NCBI GenBank assembly: GCA_017621115.1
Contig: JAGATU010000093.1
Location: 1 to 53,755 of the forward strand
Direction of reading: 5' to 3'
Length of the DNA: 53,755 bases
DNA from: Lachnospiraceae bacterium
GTDB lineage: Bacteria; Bacillota_A; Clostridia; Lachnospirales; Lachnospiraceae
Shown here: positions 1-8,977 of the stretch, piece after piece
Numbering within the stretch: position 1 is the first letter of the stretch
Layout: each line of letters starts with the position of its first letter
Notes under the pieces: generated by a model
Databases searched by the model: none
The model's input: only the letters and a program-made list of their open reading frames with translations
Told to the model about the DNA's origin: nothing
Position numbers and translations under genes: made by a program

Positions 1-1
1 A

Positions 2-610
2 GGTCCTTCCCATGCAGAAGAAGTGGGACGCGGTATTCCGACCACTATTGTTGTAGGGGCTAAAAATAAGAAGACGGCAGAATATATCCAGAATATCTTT
101 ATGAGTGAAGTATTCCGTGTATATATCAGTCCGGATGTGCTTGGTATTGAACTTGGTGCGGCACTTAAAAATGTTGTTGCGCTTGCTGCCGGTATTGCCG
201 ATGGACTTGGATATGGAGATAACACAAAAGCGGCTTTGATTACCCGTGGTATTGCTGAAATCGGAAGACTTGGTATGGCTATGGGCGGTAAGTTTGAAAC
301 ATTCTGCGGATTATCAGGTATAGGTGATTTGATTGTTACCTGTGCAAGTATGCATTCCCGTAACCGCCGTGCCGGTATTTTGCTCGGACAGGGTAAAACC
401 ATGGATGAAGCAATGGCAGAAGTGAAGATGGTTGTAGAAGGTGTGTATTCTGCAAAAGCGGCACTGGGACTTTCCAAGAAATATGGAGTACAGTTGCCGA
501 TTATCGAGCAGGTAAACCAGGTATTGTTTGAAAACAAACCTGCCTCTGAAACTATGAAAGATTTAATGACCAGGGATAAGAAGAGCGAAAGTTCTGACTT
601 GGCTTGGTAG
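2..610 (+). CDS. gpsA: NAD(P)-dependent glycerol-3-phosphate dehydrogenase, 3' part
   Basis: The frame is open from the window edge and begins with GPSHAEEV, a motif of the GpsA nucleotide/substrate region, so the N-terminal Rossmann part lies outside the window. The C-terminal domain is intact: [31 protein letters not shown] holds the conserved lysine of the family, shown here only in part as ELGAALKNV, followed by [11 protein letters not shown] and the HSRNRRAG segment that binds substrate. The enzyme makes sn-glycerol-3-phosphate from dihydroxyacetone phosphate for membrane lipid synthesis in the cytosol. An internal ATG/GTG near position 23 is not a real start because homology extends upstream of it. 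The gene ends just before a shared hairpin terminator and is convergent with metF. Confidence 0.96.
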   Translation, partial: GPSHAEEVGRGIPTTIVVGAKNKKTAEYIQNIFMSEVFRVYISPDVLGIELGAALKNVVALAAGIADGLGYGDNTKAALITRGIAEIGRLGMAMGGKFETFCGLSGIGDLIVTCASMHSRNRRAGILLGQGKTMDEAMAEVKMVVEGVYSAKAALGLSKKYGVQLPIIEQVNQVLFENKPASETMKDLMTRDKKSESSDLAW

Positions 611-616
611 TTTATT

Positions 617-681
617 AAAAAAATATACCCCCACAGGACTCCGATGCAGTGGCAAATCGTCCTTGTGGGGGTATATTTTTT
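617..681. terminator. Bidirectional rho-independent terminator between gpsA and metF
   Basis: The arm AAAAATATACCCCCACAGGA (from about 617) pairs with TCCTTGTGGGGGTATATTTTT (ending near 681) around a loop of about 20 bases. A-run and T-run flank the stem on both sides, so it can stop transcription from gpsA (+) and from metF (-), which converge here. Confidence 0.85.
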
Positions 682-719
682 ATAAACAGCCAAAAGCAAG
701 TCTGTACTTTCGCTTTGTT

Positions 720-1574
720 TTAACGTATTGCTTCAAAGATTTCTTTTGTTGTCTTAGCTTTGTTCATGGAGTAGAGGTGAATATCTTTAACTCCATGTGC
801 TTTTAAATCCAGAATCTGGTTAACTGCATATTCGATACCGGCTTTACGCATGTCTTCCGGTTTGTCATCATAGGTGGCAATAATATCAGCCAGTTTCTTT
901 GGAACGGAAGAACCGGAGAGGGAGACTGTGGTTCCAAGCTGCTTGGATGTAGTAATCGGCATGATACCGGCGCAGATTGGAACATTGATTCCGGCAATCT
1001 GAGTCATTTCTTCAAAACGATAGAACATCTCGTTATCAAAGAATAACTGACTGATTAACATTTCGACACCCAAATCCACTTTTTGTTTCAGATATCTTAC
1101 ATCCTCTTTGAATGAAAATGCTTCAAAATGTTTCTCCGGATAGCATGCACCTGCAATCTTAAAATCAGTGGTTTCTTTTAAATATGCAATCATATCTGAT
1201 GCATGTTCAAATTCCCTTGCATTGTATTGCTCATCCGTCATATAAGCAGGTCTGTCTCCGCGAAGTGCCAAGACATTGTTGATTCCGGCTGCTTTCAAAT
1301 CAGCAACAACGTTATCGATATCATTTTTGGTGTTGCCGACACAGGTAAGATGTGCCAATGCCGGAATATTTAATGTGTTTTTAATATAAGAAGTCATTTC
1401 TACGGTTTTTTTGGAACGGGATCCGCCTGCTCCGTAGGTAACACTGATAAAATCAGGATTCAGTAATGCCAGTTTATCGAGTAATTCAAATGCGCCGGCG
1501 AATTCTTCTTCTTTTTTGGGTGGGAATATTTCCAACGAAACGGAAAAATCATTCTTTTTTAATTCATTCTTCAT
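720..1574 (-). CDS. metF: Methylenetetrahydrofolate reductase
   Basis: The 284-residue product is a single-domain MetF-type TIM barrel, which reduces 5,10-methylene-THF to 5-methyl-THF for methionine synthesis or one-carbon flow. Recognisable segments are SLEIFPPK (catalytic Glu region, residues about 13-20), FISVTYGAGGS, HLTCVGNT, ALRGDRP and the C-terminal GVKDIHLYSMN. It has no cysteine-rich partner domain, and no MetV-like or metH gene is adjacent. The start ATG at 1574 follows a plausible AAAAGGGGA ribosome binding site on the - strand. It is transcribed alone, divergent from the moxR gene. Confidence 0.95.
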   Translation of the reverse strand: MKNELKKNDFSVSLEIFPPKKEEEFAGAFELLDKLALLNPDFISVTYGAGGSRSKKTVEMTSYIKNTLNIPALAHLTCVGNTKNDIDNVVADLKAAGINNVLALRGDRPAYMTDEQYNAREFEHASDMIAYLKETTDFKIAGACYPEKHFEAFSFKEDVRYLKQKVDLGVEMLISQLFFDNEMFYRFEEMTQIAGINVPICAGIMPITTSKQLGTTVSLSGSSVPKKLADIIATYDDKPEDMRKAGIEYAVNQILDLKAHGVKDIHLYSMNKAKTTKEIFEAIR

Positions 1575-1665
1575 GTGATTTTGTCCCCTTTTTTCTTGCT
1601 TTTACATGTGGAATATCGTAACATGAAATGGATAAGTTTACAAGAAAGAAAGCGGAGGAACTTTC

Positions 1666-2496
1666 ATGAGTCAGTTGCAAAATGATTTTCAGGGCACAAA
1701 CGAATATGTTGCCAGTCAGGAACTTTTAACAGCCGTTAATGTGGCAATTACATTGCAGAAGCCACTTTTAATAAAAGGAGAACCGGGAACCGGTAAGACC
1801 ATGCTTGCGGAAGCGGTAGCTAAGTCACTTGGTAAGAAACTTCTTATCTGGAATATTAAATCGACTACAAAGGCGCAGGAAGGCCTATATATGTATGATA
1901 CCATCCAAAGACTCTATGACGGCCAGTTCGGAGAAGAAGGAGTGGATGATATTGCCAAATATATTAAGCTTGGTAAATTGGGCGAGGCTTTTGAAAGTGA
2001 CGAACAGGTTATTCTATTGATTGATGAGATTGATAAAGCAGATTTGGAATTCCCGAACGATTTACTTTGGGAATTGGACCAGATGGAATTCTATATTCAC
2101 GAGACAAAGAGAACAGTGAAGGCAAAACATCGTCCGATTGTAATTATTACATCCAATGCAGAAAAAGAATTACCGGATGCGTTCTTAAGACGTTGTATTT
2201 TCCATTATATTGATTTCCCGGAACCGCCTCTTATGGAAGAAATCGTCCGCACTCATTTCCCGGATGTGGAAGATAATATTTTGAAGAATGCATTTGACGT
2301 TTTCTATGATATCCGTGCGATGAGAGATGTACGTAAGAAACCCAGTACATCTGAGTTGATTGACTGGATTAATGTTCTTATGATTAGTGGTATTTCGGTT
2401 GAAAAGATTAAAAAGGAACTTCCTTTTATCGGTGTAGTCGTTAAAAAGGATGAAGATTTAAGTACCGTAAAAGAGAAAATGGCGCAGAATTATTAA
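1666..2496 (+). CDS. MoxR-family AAA+ ATPase
   Basis: This 276-residue AAA+ protein has Walker A GEPGTGKT at residues 38-45, Walker B ILLIDEID at 116-123 and a sensor-1 segment VIITSNAEKELPDAFLRRC. The arginine pair in FLRRC fits the arginine finger position. MoxR ATPases act as chaperones that remodel or insert cofactors into partner complexes, usually with a VWA protein encoded next door, as here. The ATG follows AGCGGAGGA at a good distance. The gap to the VWA gene is 30 nt, so the two are probably co-transcribed. The client of this pair is unknown. Confidence 0.9.
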   Translation: MSQLQNDFQGTNEYVASQELLTAVNVAITLQKPLLIKGEPGTGKTMLAEAVAKSLGKKLLIWNIKSTTKAQEGLYMYDTIQRLYDGQFGEEGVDDIAKYIKLGKLGEAFESDEQVILLIDEIDKADLEFPNDLLWELDQMEFYIHETKRTVKAKHRPIVIITSNAEKELPDAFLRRCIFHYIDFPEPPLMEEIVRTHFPDVEDNILKNAFDVFYDIRAMRDVRKKPSTSELIDWINVLMISGISVEKIKKELPFIGVVVKKDEDLSTVKEKMAQNY

Positions 2497-2526
2497 TTTT
2501 CTTGTGAATACACAGGAGTGAGACAG

Positions 2527-3729
2527 ATGTTTACCAAATTCTTTTATGATTTGCGTGCGGCAGGTCTTAAAGTGACGATGAGTGAGTTTATCACGTTACA
2601 GGAAGCTTTGGATAAAGGCATGTGCAACGCATCATTAACAGAGTTTTACTATCTTGCCAGAATGATTATGGTAAAGAGTGAAACGGATTTTGATAAATTT
2701 GATATGGTATTTGAAGCGAACTTTAAAGGTTCCACTATGGATCCGGAAGTTGGAGCCAATATGCTTAAGTGGCTGGATAAACCGGAGATGAATGAATGGC
2801 TTCAGGAAACAGAGAAGCAGTGGCTTAATAAAGTGGAAGATATCAAGGTCGATAAAGATGATGTGGAAGAGAAATTTAAGCAGCGTCTGAAAGACCAGGA
2901 TAGTGAGCATAACGGCGGTTCCCATTGGATTGGTACGATGGGTAAGACTTCCTTCGGTAATACAGGTGGTAATATCGGTGGTGTCCGTGTCGGTGGTAAT
3001 ACCGGTTACCAGTCTGCATTTGCGGTTATCGGTTCCAAGAAATACCGTGATTTTAGGGATGACAGGGTTATGGATAACCGTCAGTTTATGCAGGCACTTA
3101 GGAAACTTCGCCAGTTTTCTACCAAACTGGATATTCCTAAGACAGAACTCGATATTGACGGAACGATTGATAAGACCTGTAATAACGGCGGTATGCTTCA
3201 GATTGTTATGGAAAAACCGCGTAAGAATGCCATTAAGCTTTTGTTATTGATGGATTCGGGCGGAACGATGATTCCGTATACAAAACTGATTAATGAGTTA
3301 TTTCAGGCGGTATATAAATCTAACCACTATAAGGACGTTAAGGCATATTATTTCCATAACTGCATTTACAGTAAGTTATACAATACACCGGAATGTGAGA
3401 ATGGAGACTGGATTGATACCGAGTGGATGTTCCGTAACTTGGACAGTGATTATAAAGTGATTATTGTTGGTGATGCGGCGATGGCACCGGAAGAATTGTA
3501 TTCCGATACCGGTAATTATCGCGGACCTAACGGCGGTCTTCCCGGATGGGAATGGCTGAAACTTGTGAAGCGTCATTATAAGAAGGTTGTCTGGATGAAT
3601 CCGAAAATGGCTCCGGGACACGCGCCATGGAGAGAAGCAGAGACAGCTATCAAAGGATTAATTCCGATGTATCATCTGACGGTTGGTGGCCTTAACGAAG
3701 CCATGACGAAATTAATGGTGAATAAATAA
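2527..3729 (+). CDS. VWA-domain protein, CoxE-like partner of MoxR
   Basis: The product is 400 residues when started at ATG 2527, chosen because AGGAG (2513-2517) sits 9 nt upstream; a GTG at 2518 overlaps that site. An N-terminal helical part is followed by a Gly-rich stretch (about 129-160, with HNGGSHWIGTMGKTSFG) that resembles the WIGTGGTSPFG motif of CoxE-like VWA proteins. The C-terminal VWA fold starts near 236. The metal-binding MIDAS motif reads LLMDSGGTM (about 240-248), where DxSxS would be expected, so two of the usual serines are Gly and Thr. It is inferred to work with the upstream MoxR ATPase; no substrate can be named. Confidence 0.82.
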   Translation: MFTKFFYDLRAAGLKVTMSEFITLQEALDKGMCNASLTEFYYLARMIMVKSETDFDKFDMVFEANFKGSTMDPEVGANMLKWLDKPEMNEWLQETEKQWLNKVEDIKVDKDDVEEKFKQRLKDQDSEHNGGSHWIGTMGKTSFGNTGGNIGGVRVGGNTGYQSAFAVIGSKKYRDFRDDRVMDNRQFMQALRKLRQFSTKLDIPKTELDIDGTIDKTCNNGGMLQIVMEKPRKNAIKLLLLMDSGGTMIPYTKLINELFQAVYKSNHYKDVKAYYFHNCIYSKLYNTPECENGDWIDTEWMFRNLDSDYKVIIVGDAAMAPEELYSDTGNYRGPNGGLPGWEWLKLVKRHYKKVVWMNPKMAPGHAPWREAETAIKGLIPMYHLTVGGLNEAMTKLMVNK

Positions 3730-3739
3730 ACGGAGTGCA

Positions 3740-3768
3740 TTGACAAATTTTTTGCTATCCGCTACAAT
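3740..3768 (+). promoter_or_regulatory. Sigma-A promoter for the tyrS leader
   Basis: TTGACA at 3740-3745 and TACAAT at 3763-3768 are separated by 17 nt, directly upstream of the T-box leader. Transcription would start near 3775. Confidence 0.85.
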
Positions 3769-3774
3769 ACAGTC

Positions 3775-4040
3775 AATATGTAAAGGCTATGACAAGAATA
3801 AGTAGTAATAAGTCAGTACCTACAGAGAGTTGCCGTTTGCTGAGAGGCGCAGGATACCCTTATTATGAATACCTCTTTGAGCTGCGCACTGAAATAACAG
3901 TAGGCTGCGACGGATTCGGCAACCGTTACTATGTCAGGGCATGAAAGTGCCTGATAAGATAATATCCGTAAGGGTATTATGAAGAATGGTGGTAACACGG
4001 GTTTTAACCTCGTCCTTTCAATAGGGCGGGGTTTATTTTT
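3775..4040 (+). promoter_or_regulatory. Tyrosine-specific T-box riboswitch
   Basis: The leader between the promoter and tyrS has T-box architecture. The specifier codon is TAC (3870-3872), in the context GAA-TAC-CTCTTTGAG on the 3' side of stem I. The antiterminator bulge contains TGGT (3990-3993) within AATGGTGGTAACACGGG; the variable U pairs with the A discriminator of tRNA-Tyr. A terminator follows, AACCTCGTCCT pairing with AGGGCGGGGTTT (about 4006-4034) and then a T-run. Uncharged tRNA-Tyr would stabilise the antiterminator and switch on tyrS. Together with the promoter this explains the whole 347-base gap before tyrS. Confidence 0.92.
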
Positions 4041-4076
4041 GTTTTAGGCTAAAGATTTAGAAGGAGAGAATGCGTT

Positions 4077-5303
4077 ATGAAGATTTATGAAGAACTGCAG
4101 GCAAGAGGACTGCTTGCACAGGTAACAAACGAAGAAGAAATCCGAAATATGATCAACGAAGGTAAGGCAACATTTTATATTGGTTTTGACCCGACTGCAG
4201 ACAGCCTTCATGTAGGTCATTTTATGGCACTTTGCCTGATGAAAAGATTACAGGAAGCCGGCAACAAACCGATTGTATTAATCGGTGGCGGTACAGCCAT
4301 GATTGGTGATCCATCCGGAAGAACGGATATGCGTTCCATGATGACTCCGGAAACCATCCAGCATAACTGCGATTGTTTCAAAAAACAGATGAGCCGTTTT
4401 ATTGACTTTTCAGAAGGAAAAGCCATTATGGTTAACAATGCGGATTGGTTAATGGATTTAAATTATGTCGATGTACTTCGTGAAGTAGGGGCTCATTTTA
4501 GCGTAAACAGAATGTTATCTGCAGAATGCTATAAGCAGAGAATGGAAAAGGGATTAAGTTTCCTTGAGTTCAACTACATGATTATGCAGAGTTATGACTT
4601 CTACAAATTATTCCAGGATTACGGATGTAATATGCAGTTTGGCGGTGATGATCAGTGGAGCAACATGCTTGGCGGTACCGAACTCATCCGTCGTAAATTA
4701 GGAAAAGATGCTCATGCGATGACAATTACCTTACTTCTTAACTCAGAAGGCAAGAAGATGGGTAAGACACAAAAGGGCGCTGTATGGCTTGATCCTAATA
4801 AGACTTCACCGTTTGAATTTTACCAGTACTGGAGAAATGTTGCAGATGCCGATGTTATTAAATGCATTCGTATGCTGACATTCCTTCCGGTTGAAGAAAT
4901 TGATAAGATGAATGACTGGGAAGGCAGCCAGTTAAATGAAGCAAAGGATATTCTTGCTTATGAACTTACAAAGCTTGTTCATGGTGATGAAGAGGCTGAT
5001 AAAGCCAGAAGTGCAAGTAAACAGTTATTCGGTGGTGGCGGCAATCTTGCTGATATGCCAAGCGTAGAACTTTCTGCTGACGATATGCAGGATGGTGCAA
5101 TTGACATTTTATCTCTTCTTGTAAAGGGCGGCCTTTGTGCTTCCCGTAATGAAGCGAGACGTGCCGTAGAACAGGGCGGTGTAGCTGCAGCTGATGAAAA
5201 GGTTACAGATATTAAAGCTTTATTTACTGCTGAACAGTTATCCGGTGATGGAATTGTTGTCAGAAGAGGAAAGAAAACATACAAAAAAGTTGTTTTAAAA
5301 TAG
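4077..5303 (+). CDS. tyrS: Tyrosyl-tRNA synthetase
   Basis: The 408-residue class I synthetase charges tRNA-Tyr. The HIGH-type motif is HVGH in FDPTADSLHVGHF (about residues 41-53), the KMSKS-type loop is KKMGKT, and LEFNYMIMQSYDFYKL and GGDDQWSNM form the tyrosine pocket. A C-terminal S4-like RNA-binding domain covers roughly residues 345-405 (NEARRAVEQGGV, RRGKKTYKKV). Length is typical for bacterial TyrRS. The ATG lies 8 nt after AAGGAGAG. Expression is controlled by the T-box leader directly upstream. Confidence 0.97.
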   Translation: MKIYEELQARGLLAQVTNEEEIRNMINEGKATFYIGFDPTADSLHVGHFMALCLMKRLQEAGNKPIVLIGGGTAMIGDPSGRTDMRSMMTPETIQHNCDCFKKQMSRFIDFSEGKAIMVNNADWLMDLNYVDVLREVGAHFSVNRMLSAECYKQRMEKGLSFLEFNYMIMQSYDFYKLFQDYGCNMQFGGDDQWSNMLGGTELIRRKLGKDAHAMTITLLLNSEGKKMGKTQKGAVWLDPNKTSPFEFYQYWRNVADADVIKCIRMLTFLPVEEIDKMNDWEGSQLNEAKDILAYELTKLVHGDEEADKARSASKQLFGGGGNLADMPSVELSADDMQDGAIDILSLLVKGGLCASRNEARRAVEQGGVAAADEKVTDIKALFTAEQLSGDGIVVRRGKKTYKKVVLK

Positions 5304-5333
5304 CAATATTAATTTCGCAGAAAGGAAAGACAT

Positions 5334-5903
5334 ATGAGTGGAATTCAAGCAATTGACGAAAGTATTTTGCTCTGGGTGCAGGAACATATCCGATCGGATA
5401 AAGTAACACCGCTTATTCAGACATTAACTCATCTTGGGGATTTCGGTTTGTTGTGGATCGGTTTTTCATTGGTGTTAATGTTGAATAAAGACACCCGTAA
5501 GGCCGGTAGATTATCACTGGTTTCTATCTGTCTTTGCTTTTTGCTGAATAATATTATTATTAAAAATTTGGTAGACAGGGACAGGCCGTATGAAGTTTTA
5601 AATGAGCTAAAGATTCTGATTGAAAGGCAACCGGATTCGTCTTTTCCTTCGGGACATGCTGCTAACAGTCTTGCCAGTGCAATTGTTTTTTTTCAGATGT
5701 TTAAAGGGAAAAAATCAAAGTTTAGTATTTTGACGGCAGGTATTGTTATAGCACTTTCCAGAGTATATGTCGGTGTACATTATTTGAGTGATGTTTTGGT
5801 TGGAATAAGCGTTGGGATTATTTCCGGACTGTCGGTTTGCAAAGTTGCAAAGAAAAGAGAAACGAATAAATTCTTAAGAAAATTGGAAAATTTGGATTTT
5901 TAA
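5334..5903 (+). CDS. PAP2-family membrane phosphatase
   Basis: This 189-residue integral membrane protein has the complete three-part phosphatase signature: KNLVDRDRP (K-x6-RP), SFPSGH (PSGH) and SRVYVGVHYLSD (SR-x5-H-x3-D). Several hydrophobic helices lie around residues 25-50, 60-80 and 125-170. Family members dephosphorylate undecaprenyl pyrophosphate or phosphatidate-type lipids outside the membrane; the substrate here cannot be told. AGAAAGGA precedes the ATG. It follows tyrS by 30 nt and probably rides on the same transcript. Confidence 0.9.
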   Translation: MSGIQAIDESILLWVQEHIRSDKVTPLIQTLTHLGDFGLLWIGFSLVLMLNKDTRKAGRLSLVSICLCFLLNNIIIKNLVDRDRPYEVLNELKILIERQPDSSFPSGHAANSLASAIVFFQMFKGKKSKFSILTAGIVIALSRVYVGVHYLSDVLVGISVGIISGLSVCKVAKKRETNKFLRKLENLDF

Positions 5904-5913
5904 AACATTTTAC

Positions 5914-5942
5914 TTGTCTACATTGGTGGTTTTATGTATACT
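5914..5942 (+). promoter_or_regulatory. Predicted sigma-A promoter for the DUF3048 lipoprotein
   Basis: TTGTCT (5914-5919) and TATACT (5937-5942) are spaced by 17 nt, about 60 nt before the gene start. Confidence 0.6.
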
Positions 5943-6001
5943 ATTACTGTTGCGAAAATTAGAGATATAATTTTCTTGAATTACAAAAGGAAGGAAATAT
6001 T

Positions 6002-7120
6002 ATGAAGAAAAGAACTTTATTAACTCTTATGGCCCTTGTTATGTCAGTTGCATTATGTGCCTGCGGAGACAAAGCGGAAGAAGAAGTAGTGGAAGTTGCT
6101 ACTGTTGAAGAGATTCCGATTGAAGTAGAAACTACAGTGGAAGAAGAAACTACAACAGAAGAAGTTTTATTGGAAGATGAGCTCCCTGAAGGTATGTACT
6201 TCAGTGAACTTACTAATTTACCAATTGATGAAAGTTTAAAGAACCAGAGACCGATTGCAGCAATGGTTGATAATGAAAAGACTGCATTGCCTCATTTCGG
6301 ACTTGTAGATGCAGACATTGTTTATGAAATCATGAACAGTACAAAGAATGACCGTATTACACGTTTCATGGCTATTGTAAAAGACTGGGGCAGCATTGAA
6401 CAGTTAGGTAGTATCCGTTCTACAAGACCTACAAACGTTATTCTTGCAGCTGAATGGAATGCTATTCTTTGTCATGATGGTGGTCCGTTCTATATCGATG
6501 ACTGGTTGGCTAAGCCATATTCTAACAACTTCTCAGGTGGATTTGCACGTGTTGATAACGGTAAAGCAAGAGAGTTTACAGAATATATTATGACCGGTGA
6601 TTTAGAAAAGAAAATTGCTAATTCTAAAGTAGAAACCGAATATAATGAATATTATACAGGTCCTCACTTTACATTTGCTCCAAAGGTAAATCCACTTGAT
6701 TTAGGTGAGAAAGCAGATTCTATTGCTGCTTCTAAGATTGAATTACCTTTTGAACATAACGGCTCTTATTTGGAATATGATGAAGCAGAAGGCGTATACA
6801 AATATTTTGAATACGGACAGCCTCATTTAGATGGTAAGACCCAGGAACAGTTGTCATTTACTAACCTTTTAATCCAGAAATGTACATTCTCTGAATTAGA
6901 TTCTAACGGATACTTAATTTTCAACTGTCTTACAGCAACACCTACAGAAGGTTACTATTTAACAGGCGGTAAGGCTATTCCGATTACATGGGTTAACCCA
7001 AGTGAAACAGAACCTACACGTTACTATGACGCAGAAGGTAATGAGATTACACTTAATACAGGTAAGACATATATCGGTTATGTTCCGGATGATAACTGGG
7101 ATGAATTAGTAATCGAATAA
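6002..7120 (+). CDS. DUF3048-domain lipoprotein (YerB-like)
   Basis: The 372-residue product starts with a lipoprotein signal peptide; the lipobox LCAC places the lipidated Cys at residue 21. A Glu/Thr/Val-rich linker (about 24-60) leads to the DUF3048 fold: NQRPIAAMVDN, the GLVDADIVYEIM segment, GSIRSTRP and, near the C-terminus, TGKTYIGYVPDD. YerB-like proteins are anchored on the outer face of the cytoplasmic membrane; their function is not established. The gene has its own promoter and is followed by a strong terminator, so it is monocistronic. Confidence 0.88.
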   Translation: MKKRTLLTLMALVMSVALCACGDKAEEEVVEVATVEEIPIEVETTVEEETTTEEVLLEDELPEGMYFSELTNLPIDESLKNQRPIAAMVDNEKTALPHFGLVDADIVYEIMNSTKNDRITRFMAIVKDWGSIEQLGSIRSTRPTNVILAAEWNAILCHDGGPFYIDDWLAKPYSNNFSGGFARVDNGKAREFTEYIMTGDLEKKIANSKVETEYNEYYTGPHFTFAPKVNPLDLGEKADSIAASKIELPFEHNGSYLEYDEAEGVYKYFEYGQPHLDGKTQEQLSFTNLLIQKCTFSELDSNGYLIFNCLTATPTEGYYLTGGKAIPITWVNPSETEPTRYYDAEGNEITLNTGKTYIGYVPDDNWDELVIE

Positions 7121-7136
7121 TATATTATGTCATGAG

Positions 7137-7164
7137 GCGGTTCACTTTTTGTGAACCGCTTTTT
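7137..7164 (+). terminator. Rho-independent terminator after the DUF3048 gene
   Basis: GCGGTTCAC (7137-7145), a TTTTT loop and GTGAACCGC (7151-7159) form a perfect stem, followed by TTTTT. Confidence 0.9.
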
Positions 7165-7209
7165 CAATTTATATATGTTAGTTATAACTGTATATGTCAG
7201 ATATTTTGA

Positions 7210-7237
7210 TTGACAATAGAAAAAGAAATGGTATAAT
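7210..7237 (+). promoter_or_regulatory. Sigma-A promoter of the acyl-CoA ligase/ior operon
   Basis: TTGACA (7210-7215), a 16-nt spacer and TATAAT (7232-7237). Transcription should start near 7244. This consensus-quality promoter is the only clear one before the five-gene run that ends at 13081. Confidence 0.85.
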
Positions 7238-7247
7238 CGATTTAGTG

Positions 7248-7276
7248 GTGCAAAGCGTTAAACTGTTAAATTGCAC
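7248..7276 (+). promoter_or_regulatory. Inverted repeat at the start of the acyl-CoA ligase leader
   Basis: GTGCAA (7248-7253) and TTGCAC (7271-7276) enclose 17 nt that contain the direct repeat GTTAAA-CT-GTTAAA. The element lies just downstream of the predicted transcription start. It could be an operator or an mRNA hairpin; no regulator is identified. Confidence 0.4.
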
Positions 7277-7307
7277 ATGAGTAACACAGACAGAAGGGAT
7301 TTATGAT

Positions 7308-8942
7308 ATGCCTATTACCGATTTATTAGAAAGAAATGCCAGGGAATTTCCAAATGATATTTGTTTGGTTGAAATTAATCCTGAGATTAAAGAAGACAGA
7401 AGAGTAACATGGAAAGAATATGAATTAATCGAACCGAGTTCCAAGACCAGTTACCGTAGAGAGATTACATGGGGCGTTTTTAATGAAAAAGCTAACCGTT
7501 TTGCAAATCTATTGATTCAAAGAGGTATCCGTAAGGGTGATAAAGTTGCTATTTTGATGATGAACGGTTTGGAATGGCTTCCGATTTACTTCGGAATTTT
7601 AAAAACAGGAGCATTAGCAGTTCCCCTTAACTTCCGTTATTCGGCAGAAGAGATTGAGTACTGTGTAAAATTGGCAGAAGCTGATGTTTTGGTATTCAGT
7701 AATCCTTTTATCGGTCGTGTGGAAGAAATCGCAGATCGTATCAGTAAAGGAAGACTATTGATTTATGTTGGAGAAGGCTGCCCTGGATTTGCAGATGATT
7801 ATAATTCTTTATCAGCAAACTGTTCGAGTCAGGCACCGATGATGATTTTGTCCGATGATGATGATGCTGCAATTTATTTTTCATCCGGAACAACAGGTTT
7901 TCCAAAGGCAATTTTACATAAACACAGAAGTTTAATGCATTCCTGTAAAGTGGAACAGAACCATCACGGACAGACAAAAGAAGATGTATTCCTTTGTATT
8001 CCGCCACTGTATCATACAGGTGCTAAGATGCATTGGTTCGGAAGTTTATTGTCAGGAAGTAAGGCAGTGCTATTAAAAGGAACCAAGCCGGAATTTATTT
8101 TGGATGCGGTATCCAAAGAGAAATGTACAATTGTATGGTTGCTTGTACCGTGGGCACAGGAAATAATTGAAGCCATTGAAAGCGGGAAAGTGAATTTAGA
8201 CGATTATGAGTTGAAGCAGTGGAGACTGATGCATATTGGTGCTCAGCCTGTACCACAGAGTTTGATTAAGAAGTGGAAGAGTATTTTCCCAAATCATTTG
8301 TATGATACCAACTATGGCTTGTCCGAGTCCATCGGACCGGGTTGTGTTCACTTAGGTGTTGAGAATATTCATAAAGTTGGTGCGATCGGTAAGGCCGGAT
8401 ACGGATGGGAAATTAAAATTGTAGATGAAAACCGTAATACCGTAGAAAAAGGTGAAGTTGGTGAACTTGCCGTAAAAGGACCGGGTGTCATGACATGTTA
8501 CTATCGTGACCGTAAAGCAACCAATGAAGTACTGGCTGACGGCTGGTTGTTTACAGGTGATATGGCACAGGAAGACGAAGATGGATTTATTTTCCTTGTA
8601 GACCGTAAAAAAGACGTTATTATCAGTGGTGGTGAGAACCTTTATCCGGTACAGATTGAGGACTTTATCAGAACCAATGATAAAGTGCATGATGTAGCTG
8701 TTATCGGACTTGCAGATAAACGACTTGGTGAGATTGCTGCTGCAATTATTGAATTAAAAGAAGGCGAGTTAATGACGGAAGAAGAAATGGATGAATATTG
8801 TCTGAAACTTCCGCGTTACAAACGTCCGCGTAAGATATTTTTTGCAGATATTCCTCGTAATCCGACCGGAAAAATTGAAAAACCGAAACTTCGTGAGATG
8901 TATGGTGCAAATAAATTAATTGCGGAACAGAATATGGGTTAA
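7308..8942 (+). CDS. AMP-forming acyl-CoA ligase
   Basis: The 544-residue enzyme belongs to the adenylate-forming (ANL) superfamily. The AMP-binding signature IYFSSGTTGFPKA is at residues about 189-201, followed by YGLSES, GWLFTGD, RKKDVIISGGENLYP and the C-terminal GKIEKPKLRE with the catalytic lysine. It activates a carboxylic acid to its CoA thioester. The acid is unknown, but it is first in an operon with iorA, iorB and a PaaK-like ligase, which favours an aryl or branched acid over a long-chain fatty acid. AGAAGGGAT precedes the ATG at 7308. Confidence 0.88.
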   Translation: MPITDLLERNAREFPNDICLVEINPEIKEDRRVTWKEYELIEPSSKTSYRREITWGVFNEKANRFANLLIQRGIRKGDKVAILMMNGLEWLPIYFGILKTGALAVPLNFRYSAEEIEYCVKLAEADVLVFSNPFIGRVEEIADRISKGRLLIYVGEGCPGFADDYNSLSANCSSQAPMMILSDDDDAAIYFSSGTTGFPKAILHKHRSLMHSCKVEQNHHGQTKEDVFLCIPPLYHTGAKMHWFGSLLSGSKAVLLKGTKPEFILDAVSKEKCTIVWLLVPWAQEIIEAIESGKVNLDDYELKQWRLMHIGAQPVPQSLIKKWKSIFPNHLYDTNYGLSESIGPGCVHLGVENIHKVGAIGKAGYGWEIKIVDENRNTVEKGEVGELAVKGPGVMTCYYRDRKATNEVLADGWLFTGDMAQEDEDGFIFLVDRKKDVIISGGENLYPVQIEDFIRTNDKVHDVAVIGLADKRLGEIAAAIIELKEGELMTEEEMDEYCLKLPRYKRPRKIFFADIPRNPTGKIEKPKLREMYGANKLIAEQNMG

Positions 8943-8977
8943 ATACGAAAGAATTGAGTTTTGAAAGGTGATTTTAA

